From Lumnitzera littorea (Eukaryota > Streptophyta > Magnoliopsida > Myrtales > Combretaceae), in NCBI GenBank assembly GCA_024138015.1, contig JAMXBB010000011.1, positions 26,225,984-26,289,983 of the forward strand: DNA of 64,000 nucleotides. The letters are read 5' to 3'. The notes beneath the pieces were generated by a model. The model saw only the letters and a list, made by a program, of their open reading frames with translations. It had not been told where the DNA came from and did not search any database. The position numbers and the translations under genes are program-made. Each line of letters starts with the position of its first letter. The stretch's first letter is position 1. This document shows positions 10,865-22,290 of the stretch, in pieces.

Positions 10865-12448
10865 ATCCGATAAAAATGACGAACGTAATGGATATCTTAT
10901 GCATGTTAATGATGAAAGTACCAATATCACCTTCGGCCCTGTTGGGTTAGACATTAGAGATGATATTAAGACTCCAACCGAAATACAAGAGAGTTGGTGT
11001 TGATTTGAACAGGGTAGAGTGATTATTGACAAACCGATAGTTGTGGTTAATTTAGGGACAAAAGAAAGTTCGTAAAACTTGAAAATTGGTGGTAATATAG
11101 CGGATGATCAGAATTAGGAGTTGTCACGATTGTTATTAGAATACTTAGACATATTCGCTTGGTCTTATAAAGATATGCCTAGGTTAGATTTGTCTATTGT
11201 AGTTCATAAGTTGCCAACAAGGGAAGAGATTAAACCAAAAAGACTAAAGCTTAGGTGGTTTAGACTAGATATACTCCTCAAAATAAAAGAAGAAGTGAAG
11301 AAATTGCTAGAAGTTGGGTTCATAGAAGTGTTGTGTTGGATTCCCTCGAATGGGTGGCAAATGTGGTTTTAGTGTTGGTGTTGAAGAAAAATGGGAAAGT
11401 TAGGGTTTATATAGACTTCTGTGATTTAAACCAGGCGACACCAAATGATAACTTTTCTTTACCGCACATTGACGTATTGGTGAATAACACAGTTGGAAAT
11501 CATCTTTTCTCATTTATGGATGATTTCTAAGGGGCATAATAAGATCAAGATGGTAGAAAAGGATAAAATCAAAACCACTTTTGTTACCATTTGGGGAACG
11601 TTTTGTTATCGTGTGATGCCTTTTGGATTGAAGAGCGCTGGGGCAACTTATCAGTGTACTATGGTAGCTCTATTTCATTATATGATGCATCAGGAAATTG
11701 AAGTTTATGTGGATGATATGATCGCCAAATCTAAGGAGAATGAAAATCACGTAGATGTTTTACGTAAGTTATTCGAGTGGTTGAGAAAGTTTCAACTGAA
11801 GTTGAACCCTAAAAAGTGTATCTTTAGGGTAACCTCGGGCAAATTGTTGGGTTTTGTAGTTAGTAGAAAAGGAATTAAAGTGGACCCAGATAAATTCAAG
11901 GCAATCACATCGAAGTTTGTAAAAGAAGTATGAGGACTGTTGGGGAGGTTGAATTACATTGCTCGATTTGTATCATAGCTAATCAATAAATGCAAGCTGT
12001 TATTTAAAATTTTGAGGAAGAACGTAGCAATAGAATGAGATGAAGAGTGTGAGCAAAAATTTGCTGAAATTAAGGAATATCTTATGAATCTGCTAGTACT
12101 GGTTACTCTATATTAGGATGACCATTGATTTTCTACTTGACGATTCTTCTTGAATTGATGGGATGTATGCTAGGGCAGAAAGATGAGATAGGTAGAAAAG
12201 AGCACCCCATATACTACTTGAGCAAGAAATTTACAGAAGGTAAACAAAAATACTCAGAGGTAGAAATAATGTATTGTGCCTTAGTGTGGGTTATGTACAG
12301 GCTTAAGCAATATACTTTCTATTACTTAGTAGAGTTGTTGACAAAACATGACCTGTTGAGATATTTAGCAGAAAAGCCGGTATTGATTGGGAGAATCTCG
12401 ATGTGGCAAATGCTACTTTTTGAGTTTGATATCAAGTATGTGAGTTAG
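10865..12448 (+). pseudogene. Element A reverse transcriptase and RNase H, frameshifted
   Basis: The RT is spread over three overlapping frames: 11121-11372 (LLLEYLDIFAWSYKDMPRLD, the usual lead-in), 11333-11530 (VLKKNGKVRVYIDFCDLNQA) and 11493-11933 (YRVMPFGLKSAGATYQ and catalytic YVDD in EVYVDDMIAKSKE, then KLNPKKCIFRVTSGKLLGF). Stops follow at 11932 and near 11976, then the RNase H part 12125-12448 carries HPIYYLSKKFTEGKQKYSEVE and the primer-grip-like KPVLIGRISMWQMLLFEFDI. At least two frameshifts and several Gln/Arg-type stops. The YVDD is intact. Confidence 0.88.
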
Positions 12449-12933
12449 AGTTCAGTTAAATGGTAGGTGATGGCCGATCAATTGGAAAAATACCCACTAT
12501 AAGATAAAGATGATGGTTCAGAAGCTTAGTTTCCTAATGAAAATGTGATAGTGGTGAATGGGTTGAATGGTGAAAAATCGGAATGGAGGATATATTTTGA
12601 TGGAGCAACCAATGCATTCCAATGTGTGATAGGAGTAGTACTGATATCACTCGAGGGTAACCATTTCCCTATGGTAGCGAGATTGACATTTCCATATACC
12701 AACAACATAGCGGAATATGAGGCCTGCATTTTGGGGCTCAAAATGGCATTAAACGTGGGGATATAGAGGCTTGAAGTGTATAGACTCCTATAATTCTCCA
12801 GATCTTGGGAGAATATAAGATGGAAGATGAGAAATTGATACCTTATCATAAGAATTTAACCAAGCTAATTGAAGGATTCCAAGAAATTTCATTAATTTAC
12901 ATTCAAAGAACCTAGAATCAATTTCCCGACGCA
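12449..12933 (+). pseudogene. Element A second (archaeal-type) RNase H domain
   Basis: The open stretch 12545-12766 reads EWRIYFDGATNAF, IGVVLISLEG and TNNIAEYEACILGLKMAL, the start, beta strands and helix of an RNase H fold with acidic residues in FDG and AEYEA. It follows the normal RNase H and precedes integrase. A second, archaeal-like RNase H in this position is known for the Tat lineage of plant Ty3/gypsy elements. The end of the domain (12767-12933) is frame-broken: the usual late Asp region reads only in pieces. Confidence 0.8.
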
Positions 12934-14263
12934 TTGGCCATGTTAGCGTCAATGGTGAAAGTCACAGATGGGATAGAAATGCAGCCTTTAAAGATTAAAG
13001 TAGAGGAAAAACTGGCTTTTTGCCTGACAATTGAAGAGAAGGAACCAAAGATACCTTGGTATTATGATATCAAAAAGTTACTTCAAAAGGGTAGATTCCT
13101 TGAAGATGTTGATAGAAAAGATAGAAAAGCCTTAAGGAGATTGGCTGCTTATTTTTTGTTAAGTGGAGCTATGTTGTACAAAAGATCACCAAATGCAACA
13201 TTGTTGAGGTGTGTGAATGAAGCAGAAGCTGAGAAATTAATGAAAGAAGTGCATGAGAAAGTCTGTGGTCCTCACATGAATGGATACATGTTAGTTAGGA
13301 AGATCACAATGATGGGATATTTTTGGATGACGACGGAATTGGATTGTATCAGGCACGTGAAACACTGTCACTTGTGTTAGGTTTACGTTAACAAAATCAA
13401 CACTCCTCCTTAAGAATTGCATGTGTTGTCGATTCCTTGGCCTTTCTTGATATGGGGAATGGATATGATTAGACCAATTTCGCCAACGGCTTTAAATGGA
13501 TATAGATTCATTTTAGTCACGATTGACTATTTTACCAAGTGGGTAGAAGTAGCGTTGTATGCTACAGTGATTGAAGGAGTAGTGGTCATTTTTTAAAAGA
13601 GATATTATTGCAAGATCAAGTGTGCAACCAATTCAAGATCAATCGTGTAACCAATTTAAGATTAATCATAGAAACTCAACTCCATATCGACCACAGATGA
13701 ACGGGGCAGTTGAAGTCGCTAATAAAAACATCAAGAGAATCATTGAGAAGATGGCCATCACTTATAGAGATTGGCATGAGATGCTTCCCTTTGTTTTAGT
13801 GGCTTACAGAACCTTAGTCAGAACCTCTACAAGTGCAACACCTTATTTAATGGTGTATGGAACTGAAGCGGTACTACAGGTAGAAGTAGAAATACCTTTG
13901 TTCCGAGTGTTGGCAGAAACTCAGCTTGATGAAGCAGAGTGGTTGAAGATGCGGATGGAGCATTTGAATCTCCTAAATGAAAGGAGGCTTGTAGCGATAT
14001 GGCATGGTTAGTGCTATCAACAGTGAATGATATGAGATTTTAACAAGAAAGTATGCTTGAGGTACTTTAAAGAAGGAGACTTGGTGTTAAAGAAAGTATT
14101 ATCGAATGCAAGAGACCTTATGGGCAAGTTTGCTCCAAATTATAAAAGATCTTATGTGGTGAAAAGGGTATTATCTAGAGGTGCATTAGTGTTGATAGAA
14201 ATGGATGACCTGGAGTTAAGAGGACCTGTGAATTCAGATATAGTTAAGTTGTATTATCCATGA
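12934..14263 (+). pseudogene. Element A integrase with the second catalytic region lost
   Basis: 12934-13380 gives the N-terminal zinc domain (VHEKVCGPH with two His, closing CHLC). The core starts with Asp in WGMDMI and FILVTIDYFTKWVEV near 13460-13545. The region that should hold the second catalytic Asp is missing: the frame runs from a broken KRDIIARS-like stretch into a 23-base tandem duplication at 13622-13667. The Glu-containing RPQMNGAVEVANKNI follows intact in 13622-14011, with the tail VAYRTLVRTSTSATPYLMVYG. 14057-14263 is the C-terminal domain (YFKEGDLVLKKVLSNARD). Integrase would insert element DNA; without the second acid it cannot. Confidence 0.85.
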
Positions 14264-14640
14264 AAACTAAATTTAATAAAGATTCTAGTTTTTCTTGAAT
14301 TGTTTGTGGTTAATCTTTCATCGTTTACAAGTAAAGTTGATATCCATGAATGTTCTTGGTTCGGATGGTCGTCGATCGATAAAACACTTCACCATCAAAT
14401 CCTTGTGCATTATGTTTCTTAGCCTTATACACCTAAACACCAAACACTTACCAATGAATTTGAATCACCAAATAAATTGAAATCGAATGTTCTTATTGAT
14501 TTAATTGAGTTTTTCAAAAAGAGATTTATCTTTCAGGAATTATAGAGAGTGAAAATTGAAACTTGGCGACGATAAAAGCAAAATCAAGACATGAGCATGG
14601 TATAGTTATGAGACTCATTAGCAAAAGTTTTCAATCATGA
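14264..14640 (+). other. Element A 3' untranslated region, first part
   Basis: Follows the integrase stop. I see no conserved coding; the short open frame at 14295-14480 has no recognisable motif. Confidence 0.4.
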
Positions 14641-14766
14641 AGAAGATTTTATTGAAAAAAATGGGGGAAGAAAAAAAAATAGGAAAAGGAAAAGAAAGAA
14701 AGAAAAAGAACAAAGGGAAAAAAAAAAAGAAGAGAAAAGAAAGGAAAAAAAAAAAAGAGAGGAGCA
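14641..14766 (+). repeat. Purine-only low-complexity tract
   Basis: About 125 bases almost wholly of A and G (runs such as GGAAAAGGAAAAGAAAGAAAG). It lies in element A's 3' untranslated region. It could act as an internal polypurine tract or simply be expanded low-complexity DNA. Confidence 0.7.
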
Positions 14767-14896
14767 AGCATAATCCTTTGGGGATATTCTATTGATTAAA
14801 TGAGTGAATATCAAAAGTCAATGTGAGCATGCCAATTGGTTGCTATTTGAGAAATTCGCTAATTCTAAAAGTCCATGAAAGAGATATTTAGGAGAC

Positions 14897-15500
14897 TTAA
14901 ATCAAGTTTTTTAAAATCATGAAGAGATCTATTTTCTTCAGATCAGTCATTAAAACCAAAGTAAATCTTGAAGAGATCTATCCTTTTTGGATTATTCAAA
15001 CGAATCCCAAAGAGATCTATCATCTTTGGATTCTCTACTAAGTCAAAACGAATACTAAAGAGATTTATCCTATTCAAATTCTCTAACATGTCAAAACGAA
15101 TCTCGAAGAGATCTATTCTTTTCGGATTATTGACTAAATAAAAATGAATCTCGAAGAAATTTATCCTTTTCGGATTATCAAAAAGCAATACAAATCTCGA
15201 AAAGATCTATCCTTTTCAGATTATTCGAAGAGATCTATTTTCTTCGGATTATTCACTATATCAAAAAGAAATCTCGAAGAGATTTATCTTCTTTGGATTA
15301 TCTCAAAGAGATCTATCCTTTTCGGATTGTTTACAAAATAAAGTTTTTTTGAACTTTCTAAAAGATCTATCCTCTTCGGATCATCCACTAACCAAAACAA
15401 GTTTTCTTGAAATCTTGAAGAAATCTATCCTCTTCGGATTATCTATTAGACTAAAACATTTGTGAAATCTTGAAGAGATTTATCCTTTTTAGATTATCCA
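14897..15500 (+). repeat. Tandem array of a 23-bp GAGATCTATCC...GGATTAT core in element A 3' region
   Basis: About thirteen diverged copies of a core reading GAGATCTATCC-TTTTC-GGATTAT, near 14925, 14970, 15010, 15060, 15105, 15155, 15200, 15229, 15280, 15308, 15361, 15420 and 15474, separated by 5 to 35 bases of A-rich linker. Each core contains a short inverted repeat (ATCC/GGAT) and an AGATCT palindrome. Two ORFs through it, one per strand, are repeat translations. Tandem repeats in the 3' region of Tat/Ogre elements are documented and can seed satellites. Confidence 0.85.
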
Positions 15501-15612
15501 CCAAAACAAGTCAATTTAACCCCCTGTAGTCTTTATTTAGTTCAAAGTAGGGTCTGGCAAAAATAGGTATCTCTTTTATTTTTGTAACAAAGTTCTAATT
15601 AAATTTTACTAT

Positions 15613-15625
15613 AAAAAGGGGCAAT
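15613..15625 (+). other. Element A polypurine tract
   Basis: AAAAAGGGGCAAT directly precedes TGTAGACC, the classic polypurine tract to LTR junction of plant Ty3/gypsy elements. Confidence 0.75.
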
Positions 15626-16944
15626 TGTAGACCTTCACTTTTGCCATTTTTATTTTTATTTTAGGCGAGCCAGGTTAAAAAAATAATAAATAAACAAAAC
15701 AAAAAAAATAAGAAAATAATAAAAAATAAAAAAACGAAAATTAAAAAAGAAAAAATAGAAAAGAAATTCAAGTCGAATAGTATCGAGTCAAGTCATGTTG
15801 AGCCGAGTCGCATCAGATCGTTTAAGATCAAATCGGATAACGGTGTGTGTTTAATTTAATAAATGTTAAGTCATTAAAGAATTGGGCTTTATTAAAATAA
15901 TTTTGGCCCAGTCTGATTTAAAGTAAATTTTTATCTAATTTATATTGGGTTAGAATAGATTTAGGATTTATCAAATGGACTATTAGACTAAATTAAATTG
16001 GATTGCATTGGGCCCTAAAAAAGGAAAGCCCAAATTTAACCTAACAATAATTGTATCTTTTATATCGAAATATAATAATAATTCTTTAAAAATTTGACTT
16101 AACTTTTAAAAACCCTCATTAATTTGAGCTTGTTTTTCTTCACCAACGAAATTCCCAACAACATCAACCAATACGCCAGTTCTAAATCGAACTCCAAAGC
16201 CGAACAGATTAACTACGCCGACAACAACATCAATTTACGTCTTGATGCAATGTACGACTGACCAAACATAGCAGTTCCTCTCTATCAAATCCGAACGAAG
16301 CCCCAATCCAATGATCGCCGACCGAACAGCTCTAAAACGACGTCCATAAAGCTAGACAGCCCCTTGACACGTGGATCTTCGCTTCAACAAATACCGACCA
16401 ATGAAGTCCACTACCCCCACATTCAAGCCACGTCTCCCTCAATTGATTACCGTACGATAAAGCAACAACATAGCCCCTGCTCCTCCGCGGTTGGTTAACA
16501 TGGCGGCACGTTGACTTGAAGCCTGTGACTTGCTGACCACGTTGAACTGATGTAGCCGAAATCCAACAACATCAACCTATAAAGCCACTCACGTTGACCA
16601 ATAGTAGCAACAAATTCACACGTACGTCTCATACTAAGCCCTCACCGATCAATTGCACCTGTACATAAGAATTACAGCTCACTTGACAAGCAATCCAGCG
16701 CACAAGCATGGGTACGATTCATTTCACGATCAAGATGCAAGATCACACACGACTTGATTTAGTAAAAATTATTGTTTATTTTATTAGTTAGTTTGATTAT
16801 TTTTGCTAATTTATTTTTTGTTTTAGTATAGGTTTTTATGTTATTTTTATAATGTTTGTATTTTTAGAGAATCCTAGTTTTTAATAAAATTTAGTTAAAT
16901 TATGTCTTTTAGTAAAACTGTGTTTTTTTTTTTTTTAAAACAAG
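15626..16944 (+). repeat. Element A 3' LTR, left part (cut by element C)
   Basis: Starts TGTAGACC after the polypurine tract. The first 150 bases are A-rich; later come stretches with GGGCTTTATT and GGCCCAG, and a moderately GC-richer part at 16140-16720 with no ORF. No second LTR is in the window to prove the borders. Element C inserts at 16944. The likely continuation starts at 29087. Confidence 0.65.
16940..16944. repeat. Target-site duplication ACAAG of element C (left copy)
   Basis: ACAAG directly before the LTR start TGATAA at 16945, identical to 29082-29086 after the right LTR. Confidence 0.9.
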
Positions 16945-18169
16945 TGATAATTTTGATTTTAAACATTTTTTACACGATGATTTTATAGTATTTTCCTTAC
17001 ATTTTTGGTTTTCTATAAAGAAATTGATACTTAATTAAGTAAAATTTTGATTTCAAGGTTTGAACGCGTTCTTGGATTAAAAACGAAGAAAAGGAATCAA
17101 GTTTAACTCAATTTGAAATTCAAATGAATGAGTTATGAAGTTTTGAAGTTACATAGTTTGGGACACAGTCGTATTCCCAAGCTGTGTCCATTCAGGAAAA
17201 TTTGCCAAGATAAAAAAATTACACGTGTCCCAGGCTGTATCTGGTGACGAAAATGGAAACCTTACAATACATTATAAAAGGACATATTAGGGTTTTATAT
17301 AGGAGAATTGGACATTCAAGAGAGAAGAGACTTGGAGAGAAGGAGAAGAAAAAAGGCGAAAGCAATACCCAACTTCAAGATTGAAGAGTTTTATCATCAA
17401 CAAAAGGGGTTTTCATGTTTTATTTATTAGTTTTGTTGGAATTCGTTTTTAGTTTCATTATGATAGTTTAAAACTTTTGTATTTAGGATTATGGAACCTA
17501 GGGTTTCATGTGACTATTAGATAGATTGATAATTTTCAATAAAGTTTCTATCTTTTCTTGATTCAATTATGTTATTTAATTGTTAATTGATATTTCTAGA
17601 GTATCAATCTATAATATTATGCATGATGATTAGGAAATTACATGTGTAATTAGATCTTTACATAATTAGAGAAAATTACATGTGTACATAGAGATAAGAT
17701 ACATGTTTTATTCGGAAAGTTGTTCGTTTATGTGAGAATTCATTATACATTAATGCAATTCTAAGTTATATTATTAAGTGAAGAGATTCTGGTAAATAAT
17801 TTAGGATTAGGGTTAATATGCTTGAGAAAGGTATTAACTTTAATTGTGAATCTCTCTGGTCAAGAATAATAGAAATTGAATTGAATATATTTTAAGCGGT
17901 CACATGTTAAACACTAGGGGGAAATAATTCCTAAATACGTTATTACATTCTTGAAGTCAATCTTAGTTTTATTGTTTTCTAAATTGCTTAATCAAGTTTC
18001 ATAATTATGTTAGTTTGTTAATTTTAATATTTTTAATTCATTCAACTCAACACGATTTTCCGGTTAGATAATAGAGCTAAGGTTAATATTAGTACTCGAA
18101 GTCTTTGAGGGATCGACTCGGACTCACACCTGCTATATTAAAACTGATAGGTGCACTTGTCTGATATCA
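16945..18169 (+). repeat. Element C 5' LTR
   Basis: 1225 bp, TGATAATTTTG to CTGATATCA. A promoter-like CATTATAAAAGG lies near 17270, followed by a purine-rich leader. A hairpin-forming segment spans 17151-17187. Compared with the 3' LTR it lacks about 17 bases near 17225 and a short duplication near 17610. Confidence 0.93.
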
Positions 18170-18193
18170 AGTTTTTTGCATCGTTGTTGGGGA
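18170..18193 (+). other. Element C primer-binding site, decayed
   Basis: After the LTR end comes a T run, then GCATCGTTGTTGGGGA. Athila elements have TGGCGCCGTTGCCGGGGA here, matching an Asp tRNA; the differences are mostly C-to-T or G-to-A. Identified by position and resemblance. Confidence 0.7.
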
Positions 18194-18322
18194 TTTTCGA
18201 TATTAAGAACATTAGTTGCTTTATTACTTTGACCATTTTTTTTCTTTCTTTTCTTTTGTTTTCATTGTTTATTTTTATACCTAGAGTTGCAATTGATTCT
18301 ATATTTCTTGCCCTTGTAGTGC

Positions 18323-19600
18323 ATGACCCGAAGCAACATGGAAGATTTGGTAGAACTTGATCATGAAATTAAGAGAACTGTCCTTTAAAATTTGAGATCG
18401 CGACCTAGACAAATTGTGGCTACCATAGACGACGAGTCAATCGTTGAGATTAAGGAAGAAGGTGAAGAGGCCAACACTCAATTTATTAAGCAAGAAGATT
18501 CACCACACATAGCTAACAATGGTAATGAAGCAAATCGGACAATGTCCGACTATTCAAGGCCTATACTTATTGGAGCTGACTCTAGTATCGCAAGGCTAAC
18601 CGTCGCGGCTAATAACTTCCAAATTGCACCTAACATCATACAAATGGTGCAACAATATGTTCAGTTTGATGGTCTCTAAGATGAAGATCTTAATGCCCAC
18701 ATCTCTAGCTTTCTGGAGATTTGTGATACATTTAAAATCAATGAAGCCACGGATGATGCCATCCGACTGCGGCTATTTCCTTTTTCCTTAAGGGGTAGAG
18801 CAAAATAGTGGTTAAACTCTCTACCACGAAATTCAATTACAACTTGGAATGAATTGGTAAAGAAATTTTTGGAGAAGTATTTCCCACCTGTGAAAACTGC
18901 TAAACTTCGAAACGACATTTCTTATTTTGCTTAATTGGAAGCAGAGACGCTATATGACACTTAGGGGCGGTTTAAGGACTTGCTCAGGAGGTGTCCACAT
19001 CATGGCCTCCCACTATGGATGCAGATTCAAACCTTCTATAATGGTCTCAATTTATTTACGAGACAAATGATTGATGCATCCGCAGGAGGTACTTTGAATA
19101 CAAAGACACCTGAGCAAGCACAAAACTTAATTGAAGGAATAGCGATGAACAATTATCAGTGGGAAAGCATTAGAGCCAAGCAAAAGGTTATGGGAATTTA
19201 TGATGTGGACTTGACCACTGCTTTGGTAGCCAAGGTGGACCTATTAAGTAAAAAGATTGGTGCACTCTTTGTTGGCCCTCAACAAGTACAATTGGATGTA
19301 AATGACTTTGGTATGCACGATTATGGAGCATAAGAACAACTGGAACAGGTAAATTATCTAGGAAATCCACCCAAGCAACAAAATAACCTCTACAGCAACA
19401 CTTATAATCTCGGATGGAGGAATTACCCCAATTTCTCATGGGGAAATCAAAACCAAGGCCAGCAGAAGACCAACTTTGGCCCACCTAGATTTTAAAGACC
19501 ATTCCCACTTCCTCTTCCTCAAGAAAAGAAGTCCAGTGTGGAAGAACTTCTCATAAAAATATATTCAAGGTAATGAGGCTCGCTTATCCAACATTGAATC
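18323..19600 (+). pseudogene. Element C gag, broken by several stops
   Basis: ATG at 18323 begins MTRSNMEDLVELDHEIK, in frame with the open stretches 18392-18679 and 18980-19333. The capsid core is clear: FDGL, then ISSFLEICDTFKINEATDDA, LRLFPFSLRGRAK, WLNSLPRNSITTWNELVKKF, FPPVKTAKLRNDIS and LLRRCPHHGLPLWMQIQTFYNGL. Stops at about 18386, 18677, 18808, 18932, 18962 and 19331 mostly fall at expected Gln or Trp codons. A Gly/Asn/Gln-rich tail follows (NYPNFSWGNQNQGQQ), then a frame change near 19560. Gag would build the particle. Confidence 0.88.
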
Positions 19601-20663
19601 ATCGTTAAGGAATCAGGAGGCTTCCAATCGCAACCTTGAGAACTAAATTGGTCAACTTGCGAAGCTAATCTCTGAAAGACCATAGGGAACGTTACCGGGG
19701 AATACAAAACCCAATCCATAGGAACATGTCAAGGCAGTGACACTTCAAAGTGGGAAGGAGTTGTATGCTGAGAGGAAGGTTAGCGAGGAGATTAGTAAGA
19801 GCAAGGAGGGGATGAAAGCAATGGAAGACATAGAGTCATCTAAGGCGAAGGAATATCAACCACCTATTCCATATCCCCAAAGACTCAAGCAAGATCACAA
19901 TGACCAACAATTCAGTAAGTTCCTTGACCTCTTTGAAGAACTTCATATTAACTTACCTCTCGTTGATGCCTTGTCACAGATGCTGAAGTACGCTAAGTTC
20001 TTGAAAGATTTATTAACCAACAAGAGGAAGCTTGAGGAGCTTTCTACAGTCATCTTGGGTGAAGAGTGTTCAGCGATCGTGCAAAACAAGTTACCCAAGA
20101 AGCTAAAAGACCCAGGAAGTTTTACAATTCCTTGTCATATTGGTAACTTGTTAATTGATAAAGCTTTAGCTGATTTGGGTGCTAGCATCAATTTAATGCC
20201 TTATAAATTTTTCAAGAAACTAGGATTAGGGGAACCTAAACCCACACGCATGAGCTTACAGTTAGCTGATAGATCTGTAATGTATCCTAGAGGCATTATT
20301 GAGGATGTATTAGTCCAAGTGGGTAAATTTATTTTTCCAGTTGATTTTATGATATTGGATATGGATGAAGATTTTGAGTTGCCCCTTATCCTAGGTAGAC
20401 CATTCTTAGCTACCGCTAGGGCTATCATTGATGTTAGTGATGGCAAGCTCATTCTTCGAGTAGGAGATGAAGAGATCATGTTTAAAATTTTGGAGGCTAT
20501 GAAAAAGTCAGTCGATCAGGATAATACTTGCTACCTTTTGGATGTTACTGACACTTTTGTTTCAAGTTTTATGCAGGATGTTCTTTTTAAGGATCCGCTG
20601 GAGAGTTGCTTGCAATTAGCATGGAAGAAACTTCGGAAGATCCTATCAAATCCGAGGTGGTAG
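19601..20663 (+). pseudogene. Element C protease region, 308-residue open frame
   Basis: 19737-20663 is uninterrupted: a Lys/Glu-rich linker, the Athila block PPIPYPQRLKQDHNDQQFSK and FEELHINLPLVDALSQMLKY, then the aspartic protease with ALADLGASINLMPY (Asp codon near 20173) and LGRPFLATARAIIDVSDGKL. Athila proteases use D-L-G-A-S instead of D-T-G-S, so the active site looks normal. The frame differs from that of gag and RT, so one frameshift occurs before it (about 19560) and one after (about 20620). This is the longest intact coding stretch in the window. Confidence 0.9.
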
Positions 20664-22290
20664 CCCAACCGGAGGCAAATAAACCTATCTCTATTGAGAA
20701 AGGGTTTGAAGAGTTTGAAAAGAGGAAGGAAGCACAATTAAAACCTTCGATTGAGGAGCCACCAGTATTGGAGCTAAAGCAATTACTTGACTACTTGGAA
20801 TATGCCTTTTTAGAGAAGGACTCCAAATTATTGGTAATTATAACATCTAATTTAGAAGAAGAACAGAGAGAAAGGTTGCTGAAAGTACTCAAGGAGCATA
20901 AGAGGGCCATTGCTTGGAAAATATTTGATATTCGAGGTATTAATCCCTCCTTTTATACTCATAAGATCTTAATGGAAGAAGACCACAAACCGGTTGTAAA
21001 GCCCCAGAGACACTTGAATCCAAACATGAAAGAGGTAGTCAAAAAGGAAGTTATCAAACTCCTTAATGTAGGTATGATATATCCTATCTCTGATAATGCA
21101 TGGGTTAGTCCAGTGCAAGTAGTTCCAAAAAAAAAAAATGGGATGACAGTAGTTCCTAATGCAAAGAATGAATTGATCCCAATGAGAACGGTAATAGGTT
21201 GGCGTGTATGTATCGATTATCGAAAGTTAAACGATGCTACACGTAAGGACCATTTCCCTTTACCTTTTTTTGATCAAATGATAGAACGACTAGCTGGACA
21301 TATGTTTTATTGTTTTCTAGATGGCTTATCTGGTTATTTTCAGATACCTATTGTACCGGAAGATCAAGAGAAGACCACTTTTACTTGTCCTTATGGCATC
21401 TTTGCTTACCGCAGAATGCCTTTTGGTCTTTGAAATGCACTTGCTACATTCCAGCGATGTATGTTAGCCATTTTTGATGATTTGATTGAGGACATAATGG
21501 AAGTATTTATGGATGATTTTTCAGTTTTTGGCAACTCATTTGACCTTTGTTTGAATAATTTGGACAGGGTTCTTACCAGGTGTGAAGAGACCAATCTTGT
21601 CCTCAACTGGGAGAAGTGCCACTTCATGGTACAAGAGGGTATTGTGCTGGGCCATAAGATCTCATATCGAGGAATTGAGATGGATACTGCCAAAGTGGAT
21701 GCGATTGCAAGACTCCCATCTCAAACTTCGGTTAAGGCCATAAGAAACTTTTTAGGACATGCAGGTTTTTATAGGCGATTTATCAAGGATTTCTCAAAAA
21801 TTGCCTGCCCTTTGACTAAGTTATTAGAGAATGACGTGCCTTATGTTTTTTCTCAGGAGTGTTTGAAAGCTTTCAATATCCTTAAAGAGAAACTTACCAA
21901 TGCTCCAATCATGGTAGTACCTGATTGGGCACTTCCCTTTGAACTTATGTGTGATGCAAGTGATCACGCAATCGGGGCAGTGTTGGGGCAAAGGCGGGAT
22001 AAGCACTTTCAACCAATTCACTATGCTAGCAAAACTCTTACTAATGCTCAGGAGAACTACACTACTACAGAAAAAAAGTTGCTAGCAATTGTTTTTGCCT
22101 TTGATAAGTTTCGCTCTTATTTTCTTCTATCTAAAGTGATTGTTTATATTAATCATTCTGCCCTTAGGTACTTGTTAGCAAAACCAGATGCAAAACCAAG
22201 ATTGATTAGGTAGATCTTGTTGCTACAAGAGTTTGATGTGGAGATTAAAGATTAAAAAGGTACTGAGAATTTAGCAGCAGACCACCTATC
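20606..22290 (+). pseudogene. Element C reverse transcriptase and RNase H, nearly intact
   Basis: Two long open stretches in one frame (20606-21433 and 21461-22213) are separated by a single stop. They hold the lead-in EHKRAIAWKIFDIRGINPSF, fingers VGMIYPISDNAWVSPVQVVP, VCIDYRKLNDATRKDHFPLP, RRMPFGL, catalytic FMDD in EVFMDDFSVFG (F replaces Y, usual in Athila), thumb FLGHAGFYRRFIKDFSKIA, and RNase H with LMCDASDHAIGAVLGQ, PIHYASKTLTNAQENYTTTE and INHSALRYLLAKPDAK. The RNase H position usually holding Asp in a T-D-H block is Asn here (YINHSALRY). Stops near 21432, 22211, 22253 and 22292. Confidence 0.93.

Larger units (their letters stand above)
1..16944 (+). mobile_element. Element A: Tat/Ogre-like Ty3/gypsy retrotransposon, 5' LTR outside window, interrupted by element B
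   Basis: Plus-strand coding remnants read in the order extra ORF, gag, protease, RT, RNase H, second RNase H, integrase, then a purine tract and an LTR-like start at 15626. The extra ORF before gag, the second RNase H and a T-rich intron-like gap between protease and RT are known hallmarks of the Tat/Ogre lineage. The protease is split between 3672 and 10014 by element B. The 3' LTR is probably cut by element C at 16944 and continues after 29086. The 5' LTR is not in the window, so LTR age and target duplication cannot be read. Many frameshifts and stops make it non-autonomous. Confidence 0.85.

Noticed and set aside
14943..15341. Two ORFs with repeating RIDLF/KRSI motifs
   Set aside because: They are translations of the 23-bp tandem repeat on both strands, not a repeat protein.
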